Part shown: one piece after another, positions 1 through 8,397 of the stretch
Layout: every line of letters starts with the position of its first letter
Position numbering within the stretch: the stretch's first letter is position 1
Assembly: GCF_031085165.1 (NCBI RefSeq)
Contig: NZ_JAVHTY010000007.1
Span: 1 to 64,000, forward strand
DNA length: 64,000 bases
Source of the DNA: Pseudomonas sp. 102515
GTDB taxonomy: Bacteria > Pseudomonadota > Gammaproteobacteria > Pseudomonadales > Pseudomonadaceae
Direction of reading: 5' to 3'
Made by a program: the position numbers and the translations under genes
Notes under the pieces: model-generated
Told to the model about the DNA's origin: nothing
The model's database searches: none
The model's input: only the letters and a program-made list of their open reading frames with translations

Positions 1-81
1 CTTCCCGAACTCAGAAGTGAAACGATGCATCGCCGATGGTAGTGTGGGGTTTCCCCATGTGAGAGTAGGTCATCGTCAAGC
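1..81 (+). rRNA. rrf: 5S ribosomal RNA, 3' part
   Basis: The window opens inside a 5S rRNA. The run from CTTCCCGAACTCAGAAGTGA through the GAGAGTAGGTCATCGTCAAG tail matches the remembered Pseudomonas 5S sequence, and the last paired bases fall at about position 81. The 5' third of the molecule lies outside the window. It is the last gene of an rRNA operon and is followed at once by a strong hairpin terminator. Confidence 0.95.
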
Positions 82-91
82 GCCTAACACC

Positions 92-132
92 CAGCACCCC
101 CGCTCAGTTCATTCTGGCGGGGGTGTTGTCTT
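92..132 (+). terminator. rRNA operon terminator
   Basis: CAGCACCCCCGC (92-103) pairs with GCGGGGGTGTTG (117-128) with one G-U pair and a 12-base loop, followed by TCTTT. It sits directly behind the 5S rRNA and ahead of birA, so it most likely ends the rRNA transcript. Confidence 0.8.
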
Positions 133-164
133 TGGGGCGGAAGAAAGTCGAACGGAGTCCGGGA

Positions 165-1109
165 ATGCCGTTGCTGAAACTGCTGAGTGATGGAAAATTT
201 CATTCCGGCGTCGAGCTTGGTGAGGCCTTGGGCATCTCCAGAAGTGCCATCTGGAAGCGTCTGAAGATGCTGGAAGATGACCTGGGCGTCGAAGTGTTCA
301 AGGTGCCGGGCCGGGGCTACCGCCTGGAAGAGCCGCTGTCGCTGCTCGATGCCGAGCGGATCGCCGAGGAGGGCGGCTGGCCGGTAACGGTCCTGGGCTC
401 CATCGACTCCACCAATGCGGAAGCGCAACGTCGTTTGCAACAGCAGTTGCCTCCATTCGCCTTGCTGGCCGAGCATCAGCAGGCCGGCCGCGGCCGTCGC
501 GGTCGTGCCTGGGTCAGTCCCTATGGCAAGAATCTCTATCTCACCGCCGTGGTCTCCAGCCCGGGCGGGATCCAGAAGCTGCAGGCCCTGAGCCTGACCA
601 TGGGCCTGGCGGTCATTCGCACGCTGCAACAGCTGGGCGTCGAGGATGCCTGCTTGAAGTGGCCCAACGACGTCCTGGTGCGTGGCCGCAAGCTAGCCGG
701 CATCCTCATCGAATTGTCGGGTGATCCGCAGGACGTTTGCCAGGCCGTCATCGGCATCGGTATTAACGTCAACATGCGTCTGGCCGACAACATCGATCAA
801 CCCTGGATCTCCATGGCCGAAGCACTGGGCGGTCTGCAGGATCGCAACCAGGTTGCCAGCCTGCTGCTCCGGGAGATCGACAACCTGTGGCAGATTCACC
901 GCCAGGCTGGATTCGCCGCCCTGCGCGGCGAATGGGAGCGTTATCATGGCTGGCAAGGTCGAGCGGTAACCCTGTCTTCGGGGGTTCGCTGTATTCAGGG
1001 CACAGTGGCAGGAGTTGCCGAAGATGGGGCTATCCTCATGCATGTAGACGGTCAGACACAGGCGTTCAGCGGTGGCGAATTGAGCCTGAGCCTAGATCAT
1101 GATTCTTGA
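165..1109 (+). CDS. birA: BirA biotin-protein ligase / biotin operon repressor
   Basis: 314 residues. It ligates biotin through biotinyl-AMP to the carboxyl carrier protein and, with its N-terminal helix-turn-helix, can repress biotin synthesis genes. Visible are a winged helix at residues 1-60 ([13 protein letters not shown]), the substrate stretch SIDSTN near residue 80, and the biotin/ATP loop GRGRRGR near residue 110. The frame is open from a GTG at 123, but that start lies in the rRNA terminator; the ATG at 165 gives the normal family length. It overlaps coaX by 11 bases, so the two are one operon. Location beside an rRNA operon is usual in Pseudomonas. Confidence 0.95.
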   Translation: MPLLKLLSDGKFHSGVELGEALGISRSAIWKRLKMLEDDLGVEVFKVPGRGYRLEEPLSLLDAERIAEEGGWPVTVLGSIDSTNAEAQRRLQQQLPPFALLAEHQQAGRGRRGRAWVSPYGKNLYLTAVVSSPGGIQKLQALSLTMGLAVIRTLQQLGVEDACLKWPNDVLVRGRKLAGILIELSGDPQDVCQAVIGIGINVNMRLADNIDQPWISMAEALGGLQDRNQVASLLLREIDNLWQIHRQAGFAALRGEWERYHGWQGRAVTLSSGVRCIQGTVAGVAEDGAILMHVDGQTQAFSGGELSLSLDHDS

Positions 1110-1851
1110 ACTCGATTGCGGTAACAGCCTGATCAAGTGGCGGCTGCTCGCCGCCGGCGCCGAAGTGGCCGCTACGGGCATCGTCGACAGCGACGATGCC
1201 CTGGTGGCTGCGTTGTCCCAGCCGGATACACCGCCACTGGCGGCTTGTCGTCTGGTCAGCGTGCGCAGCGATGAAGAGACCCAGCAGCTCAAGGAGTTGC
1301 TGACCGCGACCTTCGGTATCCCCTGTTACCAGGCCGTGCCGGTAGAGGCCTGGAATGGCGTGCGCAATGGCTATCGTGATCATCAGCGCCTGGGCATGGA
1401 TCGCTGGCTGGTGATCCTGGCCGCGGTACAGCTCGCCGAGGGCAAGGCTTGCGTGGTCCTGGATCTGGGCACCGCGGTCACGGCCGATCTGGTCGATGCC
1501 CAGGGCGAGCACCAGGGAGGGTTCATCTGTCCGGGGATTCCGTTGATGCGTCGGGAACTGCAGACCCATACCCGTCGGATCCGCTACGATCCACATTGGG
1601 CCAGTGGTGAACGCTACGAGGCGCCGGGACGCACGACCATCGAGGCCGTGGAGCGTGGGTGTCTCTACATGCTCAAGGGATTCGTCCGTACCCAGTACGA
1701 ACTGGCTCAGGAAATGTTCGCCGAAGGCTGCGAGATCTTTCTGACCGGGGGTGACGCGGAACTGGTCAAACATGTCGTTCCGGGCGCGCGAATCGTGCCC
1801 GATATGGTGTTTGCTGGATTGGCTTTGGCGTGTCCGCTCGAGAACGAATGA
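1099..1851 (+). CDS. coaX: Type III pantothenate kinase CoaX
   Basis: 250 residues. First step of coenzyme A synthesis: phosphorylation of pantothenate, by the type III enzyme of the ASKHA fold that does not resemble E. coli CoaA. Motifs seen are the phosphate loop LELDCGNS at the N-terminus, [17 protein letters not shown] and GGFICPG in the middle, and LTGGDA near the C-terminus. It starts inside birA (11-base overlap) and its stop overlaps the start of the next small gene as ATGA, so translation of the three is probably coupled. Cytoplasmic. Confidence 0.95.
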   Translation: MILELDCGNSLIKWRLLAAGAEVAATGIVDSDDALVAALSQPDTPPLAACRLVSVRSDEETQQLKELLTATFGIPCYQAVPVEAWNGVRNGYRDHQRLGMDRWLVILAAVQLAEGKACVVLDLGTAVTADLVDAQGEHQGGFICPGIPLMRRELQTHTRRIRYDPHWASGERYEAPGRTTIEAVERGCLYMLKGFVRTQYELAQEMFAEGCEIFLTGGDAELVKHVVPGARIVPDMVFAGLALACPLENE

Positions 1852-2027
1852 TGCGTTGGTTGTTTCTGCTATTGGTGGTACTGAACGTTTTCTACTACAT
1901 ATGGCACCAACAGCAGGTGCCGTTGCTGGGTAAGGAAATCGCCCCTCTGGCGCTGTACAAAGGCGAGCGTGAAAACATTCGCCTGTTGAACGAGACGGCA
2001 TCTGGTGACGCTGCACGGCGTCAGTGA
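1848..2027 (+). CDS. Small membrane protein, possibly a stub of a SPOR-domain protein
   Basis: 59 residues (start ATG at 1848, in the ATGA overlap with coaX; a second ATG at 1851 is also possible). One hydrophobic segment, [17 protein letters not shown], then a polar tail with [14 protein letters not shown]. In other Pseudomonas, as I recall, the gene after coaX encodes a longer protein with this kind of N-terminus followed by a periplasmic SPOR (peptidoglycan-binding) domain. Here the frame stops after the tail, and the next gene starts 28 bases later, so no SPOR domain is present. It may be a degenerate remnant or a functional mini-protein. Confidence 0.6.
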   Translation: MMRWLFLLLVVLNVFYYIWHQQQVPLLGKEIAPLALYKGERENIRLLNETASGDAARRQ

Positions 2028-2055
2028 CGGCGGTACCCTTCGATGAGGAGCGAAG

Positions 2056-2514
2056 ATGCTGACGCTAGGTAATCTCTGCCTGTTGCTGGGCGCAGTCGGC
2101 ATTGGTCTGTGGTTCTGGCACGCCCACGGCATTCGCGAACGAGCGCTGGTGCTGGCCGAGCAGGAGTGTCGTCGCCGCAAGGTCATGCTGCTCGATGGTG
2201 CCGTGGCTTTTTCCCGCTTTCGCTGGCTGGCCGATGCCAAGGGGCGCAAGCGCCTGGCGCGGTTGTTCGCCTTCGAATTCACCGTGACGGGCGAGGAGCG
2301 GCTCGATGCCTCTCTGGCCCTGTTCGGCAAGGCCCTGGCCAAGGTCGAGTTCGCGCCTTTCGTGGTGCCCGAGGTTGAGCGCCCAACCGCGGATTCGGTG
2401 GTGGCTTCGGCTCCTGCCTATCAGGCCAAGCCCGAGCACGGCCAGGTGGTCTATCTGGATCAATGGCGGCAGCGCCAGCGTACCGAGACCAACAGGCGCC
2501 AAGAGCCGGAGTGA
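2056..2514 (+). CDS. DUF3301 family protein
   Basis: 152 residues, preceded by a good ribosome site (GAGGAGCG, 6 bases upstream). One N-terminal membrane anchor (LGNLCLLLGAVGIGLWFW) then a basic stretch with ALVLAEQECRRRKVMLLDGA and RFRWLADAKGRKRLARLF, which fit the DUF3301 family; tail ends VVYLDQWRQRQR. Function unknown. Predicted to be anchored in the inner membrane with the body in the cytoplasm. It follows the birA-coaX operon in the same direction at 28 bases and may be co-transcribed. Confidence 0.75.
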   Translation: MLTLGNLCLLLGAVGIGLWFWHAHGIRERALVLAEQECRRRKVMLLDGAVAFSRFRWLADAKGRKRLARLFAFEFTVTGEERLDASLALFGKALAKVEFAPFVVPEVERPTADSVVASAPAYQAKPEHGQVVYLDQWRQRQRTETNRRQEPE

Positions 2515-2612
2515 TCTCCGGCGCTCTCTCCCCCCACTTTTCCTTCCGTAGTCCCGACGATCAGCTCCGGCTGGTCCGTTCTGGCTTTCCGCTTCTTTTC
2601 ATGTGATCCCTG

Positions 2613-3905
2613 ATGTTCAGCCCTCTCGTTACCTTTCCTGCACTCTATTTCGCCACCCTCCTCATGTTGGCCGGCTCCGGCCTCTTCACCACCTATATCG
2701 GTCTGAGACTTACCGGAGAAGGGGCGGGGGACCTGTGGACCGGCGCCTTGATGGCGGCCTACTATTTCGGACTGGTCTGCGGTGGCAAGTTCGGTCATCG
2801 CCTGATCGCCAGTGTCGGCCATATCCGTTCCTATGTGGCCTGCGCCGGTGCGGCGACGGTCACGGTGCTCATTCACGCCCTGATCGATGACCTGAACGTC
2901 TGGATCGCGCTGAGGTTCGTCATGGGCGTGGTGATGATGAATCAGTACATGGTGATCGAGAGCTGGCTCAATGAGCAGGCGGAGAATCATCAGCGCGGCA
3001 AGGTGTTCGCCGGCTACATGGTGGCGGTGGACCTGGGGCTGGTGATCGGCCAGGCGCTGTTGGCCTGGCATCCGCAACTCGACTACAAGCCGCTGCTGCT
3101 GGTCGCCATCTGCTTCGCCTCCTGCCTGATTCCCCTGGCCATGACCCGCCGGGTGCACCCGGCGAAGCTGGTGGCGGCGCCGCTGGAGATCCGTTTCTTC
3201 TGGCAGCGGGTACCCCAGTCGCTGGTGACCATCTTCACCGCGGGTCTGCTGGTAGGCGGCTTCTATGGCCTGGCGCCGGTATTCGCCAGTCGCAGTGGCC
3301 TGGATACGGCGCAATCGAGCTTCTATGTCGGGTTGTGCATCGTCGCGGGTTTCTGCGCCCAGTGGCCGCTGGGCTGGCTGTCGGATCGTCTCGATCGCTG
3401 CAAGCTGATTCGCGCCAATGCGGTGTTGCTGTGCCTGGCGGCGGTGCCCCTGTGGGGGCTGATCAGCTTGCCCTATCCGTGGCTGCTGGCCGCGGGCTTC
3501 GTCTCGGGGATGCTGCTGTTCACCCTCTATCCGCTGGCCACGGCCTTCGCCAACGACCACGTCGAGCCCGAGCGGCGAGTGGAGTTGTCGGCGATGCTGC
3601 TGACCACCTATGGCGTCGGTGCCTGCATCGGGCCACTGCTGGCCGGCGCGGCCATGGAGCATTTCGGCCCCGGCACCTTCTATGTGCTGACCTCGGCCTA
3701 TGCGCTGATCCTGATCGTCTTCGTGCAGCCCCGTTTCGTCAGTGGCGAGCACCGGCTGGACGCGGCACCGCTGCACCACGTGGCCATGCCGGATTCGGTG
3801 AGTCCGATGGCGACGGCGTTGGATCCGCGCATCGACGAGGTGCCGCAGGAGATGGTGGTGGAGGCCCCTGCCAGCATTGGGCCGGGTAGCGAGAAGATCC
3901 ATTGA
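2613..3905 (+). CDS. MFS transporter, YcaD-like
   Basis: 430 residues with about 12 hydrophobic segments, typical of the major facilitator superfamily. The segment MMNQYMVIESWLNEQAENHQ and LGWLSDRLDR between the halves resemble the YcaD/YfkF branch. The last ~45 residues are polar and probably cytoplasmic. Substrate unknown. The ribosome site is weak, and the start ATG at 2613 is chosen because the first membrane helix follows at once. It stands alone, with a gap of about 100 bases from the DUF3301 gene. Confidence 0.8.
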   Translation: MFSPLVTFPALYFATLLMLAGSGLFTTYIGLRLTGEGAGDLWTGALMAAYYFGLVCGGKFGHRLIASVGHIRSYVACAGAATVTVLIHALIDDLNVWIALRFVMGVVMMNQYMVIESWLNEQAENHQRGKVFAGYMVAVDLGLVIGQALLAWHPQLDYKPLLLVAICFASCLIPLAMTRRVHPAKLVAAPLEIRFFWQRVPQSLVTIFTAGLLVGGFYGLAPVFASRSGLDTAQSSFYVGLCIVAGFCAQWPLGWLSDRLDRCKLIRANAVLLCLAAVPLWGLISLPYPWLLAAGFVSGMLLFTLYPLATAFANDHVEPERRVELSAMLLTTYGVGACIGPLLAGAAMEHFGPGTFYVLTSAYALILIVFVQPRFVSGEHRLDAAPLHHVAMPDSVSPMATALDPRIDEVPQEMVVEAPASIGPGSEKIH

Positions 3906-3909
3906 GCGA

Positions 3910-3928
3910 GCCCGGCGCAAGGCCGGGC
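3910..3928. terminator. Possible hairpin terminator between convergent genes
   Basis: GCCCGGC (3910-3916) pairs with GCCGGGC (3922-3928) around a 5-base loop in the 42-base gap between the converging YcaD-like and repeat-protein genes. There is no T-run on either side, so activity is uncertain. Confidence 0.4.
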
Positions 3929-3947
3929 AAGAAGGAGCGGGTAGCGC

Positions 3948-4412
3948 TTAGGCCTGGCGGGTCTGGCCGGCCTCGATCAGGCGGTCGAGGGTCTGGGCCG
4001 AACCGTTTTCGGCCAGGACGTCACCCTGCAGGCGCTGCTGCTGGCGGTCGATCAGCCGACCCATGGGGTGCTGGCTGGATTCTTCGGCCACTTCATCGCC
4101 ACCGAGACGCTGCTGCTGGTCTTCGATCACCTGACCCAGGGGGCGCAGGCTGGATTCCTCGGCGATCCGGCGTTCCTGCAGCTGGCGTTGCTGCTGCTTG
4201 ATGACCTCACCCAGCGGCCGCAGACCGGATTCTTCGGCCAGGGTGCGTTGCTGCAGGCGCTGCTGCTGTTGCTTGATCAACTGGCCCAATGGGCGTTGGC
4301 TGGATTCCTCGGCGATCTGGGTGGCAGCGCTCGGGGTGAAGGCGAAGTCCTGGGCGAAGGTGTTCAGGGCCAGGGCGGTCAGGGCGAAACCGAAGGCGAT
4401 ACGCAGGTTCAT
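3948..4412 (-). CDS. Secreted protein of tandem 25-residue repeats
   Basis: 154 residues. A signal peptide (residues 1-20, cleavage after NTFA) and a 12-residue linker lead into five back-to-back repeats of 25 residues that run to the C-terminus (residues 33-154, last one 22 long). The repeat core is AEES-S/G-x-RPLG-x-x-I-x-x-QQQ-x-x-L; the Gln-rich half should form amphipathic helix. The last repeat has drifted (AENGSAQTLDRLIEAG). A good ribosome site (AGAGGA) precedes the ATG. Probably periplasmic. I recognise no family, and the function is unknown. Codon use looks like its neighbours. Confidence 0.8.
   Translation of the reverse strand: MNLRIAFGFALTALALNTFAQDFAFTPSAATQIAEESSQRPLGQLIKQQQQRLQQRTLAEESGLRPLGEVIKQQQRQLQERRIAEESSLRPLGQVIEDQQQRLGGDEVAEESSQHPMGRLIDRQQQRLQGDVLAENGSAQTLDRLIEAGQTRQA
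3951..4316 (-). repeat. Five in-frame 75-bp coding repeats
   Basis: The DNA under residues 33-154 of the secreted protein is five direct repeats of 75 bp (last one 66 bp plus stop). Spacing is exact, with no indels between units, which means unit duplication followed by base changes. Confidence 0.85.
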
Positions 4413-4491
4413 GATGGTGTCCTCTGGGGAAACTGTGCTGGAGTGCGTTCAGTATCCCGAGCAGGACCGCCTGAAAAAAATAGACTGGCCA

Positions 4492-4504
4492 GATAGTGAC
4501 TATC
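4492..4504. promoter_or_regulatory. 13-bp palindrome upstream of the repeat-protein gene
   Basis: GATAGT-G-ACTATC is a perfect inverted repeat 80 bases upstream of the repeat-protein start codon on the minus strand. It could be an operator. No regulator is identified. Confidence 0.3.
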
Positions 4505-4532
4505 AGCGCCGTCGATGCCTTTCAAAAGGTCT

Positions 4533-5468
4533 CTAGCCTCCCGTCGATGATTCCGGCTTCTCCACTTCGCTCAGGTGCGCGTCGCCGAACAGTTCGCGCA
4601 AGGCGGCGGCATAGTCGCGCGTGCCTATCACCATGCTGTTGGAATGGGTTCCGCCGGGGATCAACAGCAGGCGCTTGGGCGGCCGAGCTGCCGCATAGAG
4701 GGCTTCGCTGAAGCGGGGAGGGACATAGCGATCATCGCCGCCGTGGACGATGAGCACGGGGATATGGATGTCCGGGATCTTGTCCAGGGAATCGAATTTC
4801 TCCGACATCAGCCAGCGCAGGGGAAAGCGCGTGTCGACCACGGCCGAGGCGGCATCGGCCAGGGTGGTGAAAGTGGACTCGATAATCAGACCGGCCGCGG
4901 CGGGATAGCTACCGGTGGGATCTCCGTCGCGGGCGATGCGCCAGGCCAGGTCCACCGCTACGGCGCCGCCCAGGGAGTGACCGTAGAGGTATCTCTTGCG
5001 GGGATCGGGCTGCAGGCTCTGCAGGTGCTTCCAGGCGATGCGGGCATCCTGGTAGACGCTGCGCTCCGACGGGACGTCGCCAGGGCTTTCGCCGAAGCCG
5101 CGATAGTCGATGGCCAGTACCGAATAGCCGAGTTGCCGCAGGGTGGCGATGCGCCGGACCTGGGCGGTGAGATTCCAGCGGGTGCCATGCAGATAGAGCA
5201 GGGTGGGCGCGTCCGGACGGCGGGCGGGCCACCACCAGGCGTGCAGGTAGTCGGTGCCGGTCAGGCCGTCGGGGACCGGCAGATTGAACTGGCGGACGCC
5301 TTCCGGCACGCCGGTGAACCAGCTGGCGGTGCCGGGTTCGATACTGAACACCCACTGGCGTTCGCGATAGGCCAGCTCGGAACAGCCATAGGGGACCCCG
5401 ACCCCCACCAGCAGGGTGACGAAGAGCAGCGGGATCAGGCGGCGGCGGAGCAGGGTGGCAAGGGACAT
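4533..5468 (-). CDS. Alpha/beta hydrolase, membrane-anchored (YfhR/ABHD13-like)
   Basis: 311 residues from the ATG at 5468 (an in-frame ATG lies 39 bases upstream but would put charged residues before the anchor). Residues 1-32 form an N-terminal signal anchor; a Cys (PYGCSEL) follows. The hydrolase fold shows YLHG (oxyanion), IDYRGFGESPG, nucleophile elbow GHSLGG, acid GGDDRYVP and His in GGTHSNS, so the catalytic triad is complete. The family includes YfhR and ABHD13-type serine hydrolases; natural substrate unknown. Likely periplasmic face of the inner membrane. Confidence 0.8.
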   Translation of the reverse strand: MSLATLLRRRLIPLLFVTLLVGVGVPYGCSELAYRERQWVFSIEPGTASWFTGVPEGVRQFNLPVPDGLTGTDYLHAWWWPARRPDAPTLLYLHGTRWNLTAQVRRIATLRQLGYSVLAIDYRGFGESPGDVPSERSVYQDARIAWKHLQSLQPDPRKRYLYGHSLGGAVAVDLAWRIARDGDPTGSYPAAAGLIIESTFTTLADAASAVVDTRFPLRWLMSEKFDSLDKIPDIHIPVLIVHGGDDRYVPPRFSEALYAAARPPKRLLLIPGGTHSNSMVIGTRDYAAALRELFGDAHLSEVEKPESSTGG

Positions 5469-5591
5469 GGCTTTCTCTGGATACCGGAAGACGCAGGGTA
5501 GGGGCATTCGTCGCCTGACGCGAACCCCCGTTTCGGTTGGACAGTCATCCTAGAGACAGCGACTGCAGCGACCCCCAACCTGAGGTGAGCC

Positions 5592-6110
5592 ATGAGTGCG
5601 ACAGCCAAGAAGAGCGATCCCGAGCTCTGGGAAAAGGTGAAGAAAGAGATTACCGAGGGCGACAAGGGCGGCAAGCCTGGGCAATGGTCGGCGCGCAAGG
5701 CGCAACTGGCTTCCCAGGAGTACCAGAAGCGCGGTGGTGAATACCAGGGCGGCAAGGGCAAGGACAATCATCTGCAGCAGTGGACCGACGAGAAGTGGGA
5801 CACCCGCTCCGGCAGGCAGTCCGAGGAGACCGGCGAACGCTATCTGCCGGAAAAGGCCCGGGACTCCCTGAGCAAGGAAGAGTACCAGCGCACCACCGCC
5901 AAGAAGCGCCGTGACACGCGCCGCGGCAAGCAGCACTCCAAGCAGCCGGCCGATGTGGCGCGCAAGGCGGCGTCGGCGCGCGAGTCGGGCCTGGCCGGTC
6001 TGACCAAGGACGAGCTGATGAAACGTGCGGCGCGCCGCGAGGTGCGGGGCCGGTCGCGCATGAAGAAAGACGAACTGGTGAAGGCGTTGCAAAAGGCAGG
6101 TGAAAAATGA
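5592..6110 (+). CDS. Small basic protein, DUF5872-like with C-terminal SAP/Rho-N-like module
   Basis: 172 residues, very rich in Lys, Arg, Glu and Gln, no membrane segment. The N-terminal half (DPELWEKVKKEITEGDKGGK, then WSARKAQLASQEYQKRGG) resembles proteins annotated DUF5872. The last ~35 residues (LTKDELMKRAARREVRGRSR, then MKKDELVKAL) look like a SAP or Rho N-terminal helix-extended-loop-helix module that often binds nucleic acid; the protein at 12447 has the same module. The stop overlaps the next start as ATGA, so the DUF3140 gene is translationally coupled. A role in DNA binding or stress is inferred only from composition and module. Confidence 0.75.
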   Translation: MSATAKKSDPELWEKVKKEITEGDKGGKPGQWSARKAQLASQEYQKRGGEYQGGKGKDNHLQQWTDEKWDTRSGRQSEETGERYLPEKARDSLSKEEYQRTTAKKRRDTRRGKQHSKQPADVARKAASARESGLAGLTKDELMKRAARREVRGRSRMKKDELVKALQKAGEK

Positions 6111-6505
6111 GCACCAAGAAGGCTTCCAACGACGACAAGAAGGACGACAAGAAGGAGGTGCGCAGCGAGTTCAAGCAGGTGGTCAACATGACCCCGAGCC
6201 AGTTGCGCAAATGGCTCAGCGGCGATACCAGCAAGGGCGTGGGCATGACCAAGGGTGGCAAGAAGGTCAAGGCCGCCAACGATGGCAAGGCGGTCGGTCA
6301 TGCCATGGGTGAGCGCATCCTCGAGCTCAAGGGCAAGCGCCAGGCCGAGCTGGAAGACGACGACTACCAGGCCATGCGCAAGGTCATCGGCTATGTGCAT
6401 CGCCATCTCAAGCAGCGACCGGACGGTGACATCGAAGACTCGCGCTGGCGCAAGTCGTTGATGAACTGGGGCCATGACCCCCTGCGCGACAAGCGCAGCG
6501 CCTGA
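6107..6505 (+). CDS. DUF3140 family protein
   Basis: 132 residues. The stretch MTPSQLRKWLSGDTSKGVG and the C-terminal part with DDYQAMRKVIGYVHRHLKQR and SLMNWGHDP match the DUF3140 family; function is not known. The first 25 residues are a charged Lys/Asp/Glu tail. It starts four bases inside the preceding gene (ATGA) and is followed by a clean terminator, so the pair forms a two-gene operon. Confidence 0.85.
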   Translation: MSTKKASNDDKKDDKKEVRSEFKQVVNMTPSQLRKWLSGDTSKGVGMTKGGKKVKAANDGKAVGHAMGERILELKGKRQAELEDDDYQAMRKVIGYVHRHLKQRPDGDIEDSRWRKSLMNWGHDPLRDKRSA

Positions 6506-6513
6506 TCCCGACG

Positions 6514-6542
6514 AACCGCAGCCCAGGCTGCGGTTTTCCTTT
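6514..6542 (+). terminator. Rho-independent terminator of the DUF3140 operon
   Basis: AACCGCAGC (6514-6522) and GCTGCGGTT (6527-6535) form a perfect 9-bp stem with a CCAG loop, followed by TTCCTTTCT. Confidence 0.85.
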
Positions 6543-6649
6543 CTGTGCAGAGTGACTGGCCGAATTTGTGGGCAACTGTGACGCCGCAGCGCGGACGCAA
6601 AGGAGTAGGGTAGCCGCCTATCTATCTGAACACGCTCAAGGAGTTGTCG

Positions 6650-7540
6650 ATGGCACCCCGGGATCTGTTGCTGGCACTGGTCGTCATCCTGGCCTGGGGG
6701 GTGAACTTCGTCGTCATCAAACTCGGCCTGCATGGCGTGCCGCCCATGCTGCTGGGTACCCTGAGATTCTGTCTGGCGGCCTTTCCGGCCATCCTCTTCG
6801 TGCGGCGTCCCCAGGTGTCCTGGCGGCTGCTGCTGGCCTACGGCCTGACCATTTCCCTGGGACAGTTCGCCTTCCTGTTCTCGGCCATGTACGTGGGCAT
6901 GCCGGCGGGGCTGGCCTCGCTGGTATTGCAGGCCCAGGCCTTCTTCACCCTGGCATTCGCGGCGACCTTTCTCGGTGAGAAGGTGCGCCGGGCGAGTCTG
7001 GTCGGGCTGCTGGTGGCGGCGCTGGGCCTACTGCTGATCGGTACCGAGCATGGCGTCACCATGACCCTGGCCGGTTTCCTGCTGACCCTGGCGGCGGCGG
7101 CCATGTGGGGGCTGGGCAACATCGTCACCAAGAAGATCGGCAAGGTGGACATGCTCGGCCTGGTGGTCTGGGGCAGCCTGATTCCGCCCATCCCCTTCTT
7201 CGTCCTGTCGCTGCTCCTGGAAGGTCCCGAGCAGATTGCCACGGCGCTGACCTCGCTGTCGGGCGGTTCGGTCTTCGCCATCGTCTACCTGGCCTTTATC
7301 GCCACCCTGGTCGGCTACGGTATCTGGAGTCGCCTGCTGTCACGCTATCCGGCCGGCCAGGTGGCGCCCTTTTCCCTGCTGGTGCCGGTGGTGGGGCTGA
7401 CCTCGGCCGCCGTGTTGCTGGGTGAGCAGATGACTCTCCAGCAGGAAGTGGGTGGCCTGGCGGTCATGCTCGGCCTGTTGATCAATGTCTTTGGCGGTCG
7501 CTGGCTGGATGCGCGGGACAAGGCCTCATCCGCTGCATGA
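6650..7540 (+). CDS. eamA: EamA-type O-acetylserine/cysteine exporter
   Basis: 296 residues, two EamA (DMT) repeats, about 10 membrane helices. Long stretches match E. coli EamA (YdeD) from memory: WGVNFVVIKLGLHGVPPMLL, YGLTISLGQFAFLFSAMYVG, MPAGLASLVLQAQAFF and TLVGYGIWSRLLSRY, so export of O-acetylserine and cysteine across the inner membrane is the best guess. AAGGAG at 6638-6643 sits 6 bases ahead of the ATG at 6650; a TTG at 6644 is too close to it. No partner gene in an operon. Confidence 0.85.
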   Translation: MAPRDLLLALVVILAWGVNFVVIKLGLHGVPPMLLGTLRFCLAAFPAILFVRRPQVSWRLLLAYGLTISLGQFAFLFSAMYVGMPAGLASLVLQAQAFFTLAFAATFLGEKVRRASLVGLLVAALGLLLIGTEHGVTMTLAGFLLTLAAAAMWGLGNIVTKKIGKVDMLGLVVWGSLIPPIPFFVLSLLLEGPEQIATALTSLSGGSVFAIVYLAFIATLVGYGIWSRLLSRYPAGQVAPFSLLVPVVGLTSAAVLLGEQMTLQQEVGGLAVMLGLLINVFGGRWLDARDKASSAA

Positions 7541-7597
7541 TGTTGCACGTTTATAAATGATTGTGCATGATCTGCTGGTCCTTTTGGAGTATTAGCG

Positions 7598-8377
7598 ATG
7601 ACTGCCATTCACCTTCCCGAAGAACGCCAGGCCGCGATCCTGGCCCTGCTGCGCGAACAGGGCCGGGTCCTCTCGGCCGAACTGGCCGCGACCTGGGGCA
7701 TTTCCGAAGACAGCGTGCGCCGCGACCTGCGCGAACTGGCCCGTCAGGGCCTGTGCCGCCGGGTGTATGGTGGGGCGCTCTCGCTGCTGACGCCGCCGGA
7801 GGCGCTGCCGGCGCGTATCGGTCAGGACGAGGCGGCCAAGCAGACACTGGGGCGGGCCGCGGCCGGGCTGGTGCAACGGGGGCAATTGCTGTTGCTCGAT
7901 GCCGGCTCGACCAACCTGGCCATCGCCCAGGCGTTGCCCATGGATCTCGACCTGACCGTGGCCACCAATGCGCCGGTGATCGCCACGGCGCTGCTGCAGC
8001 GGCCGGGCATCCGGGTGCTGATGATCGGCGGCCTGGCTGCGCCGAAGTCCGGCGCCTGCCTGGGCGCCCGGGCGCTGCGCGATCTGCGCGGCGTGCGCGC
8101 GGACCTGGCCTTTCTCGGCACCTGCGCCCTGGCGGTAGAAACCGGGGTGACCGGCTTCGACCTGGAAGAAGCCGAGTTCAAGGCGGCCGTGGCCGAACAG
8201 AGCAGCCAGGTCGCTGTCGCGGTGACCGCCGAGAAGCTCGACAGCGTGGCCTTCTATCATGTGCTCCGGCTCGATCAGCTGAACCACCTGGTGCTGGAGC
8301 CGGGGTTGAGCGAGGAGCGCCTGCAGCCCTATCGCGACGCCGGCCTGCACCTGCATTCGCTCGCCAGCGACCGCTGA
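7598..8377 (+). CDS. DeoR/GlpR-family transcriptional regulator
   Basis: 259 residues. N-terminal winged helix (residues 8-55: RQAAILALLREQGRVLSAEL and the recognition helix SEDSVRRDLRELARQG) followed by the DeoR sensor domain, with the sugar-phosphate-binding signature LLLDAGSTNLAIAQAL, TNAPVIA and IGGLA. Members usually repress sugar or nucleoside catabolic genes and are released by a phosphorylated intermediate. The MFS gene 20 bases downstream is the likely target and co-operonic partner; the effector is unknown. Confidence 0.88.
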   Translation: MTAIHLPEERQAAILALLREQGRVLSAELAATWGISEDSVRRDLRELARQGLCRRVYGGALSLLTPPEALPARIGQDEAAKQTLGRAAAGLVQRGQLLLLDAGSTNLAIAQALPMDLDLTVATNAPVIATALLQRPGIRVLMIGGLAAPKSGACLGARALRDLRGVRADLAFLGTCALAVETGVTGFDLEEAEFKAAVAEQSSQVAVAVTAEKLDSVAFYHVLRLDQLNHLVLEPGLSEERLQPYRDAGLHLHSLASDR

Positions 8378-8397
8378 TCTCTCGCCCAAGGATTCCC

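Noticed and set aside
2460-3920. Long open frame of 486 codons on the minus strand over the YcaD-like gene
   Set aside because: It is antisense to a gene with clear membrane-transporter sequence; its translation is His/Gln/Arg-rich low complexity, as expected for a GC-rich shadow frame.
3951-4316. 75-bp direct repeats as a possible CRISPR or VNTR array
   Set aside because: There are no spacers; the repeats are in frame and code for a secreted repeat protein.
7561-8397. Upstream extension of the YbjJ-like gene to a 656-codon frame
   Set aside because: The extra part is out of frame over the DeoR gene, Arg/Gly/Pro-rich, and lacks motifs; the ATG at 8398 fits the family start.
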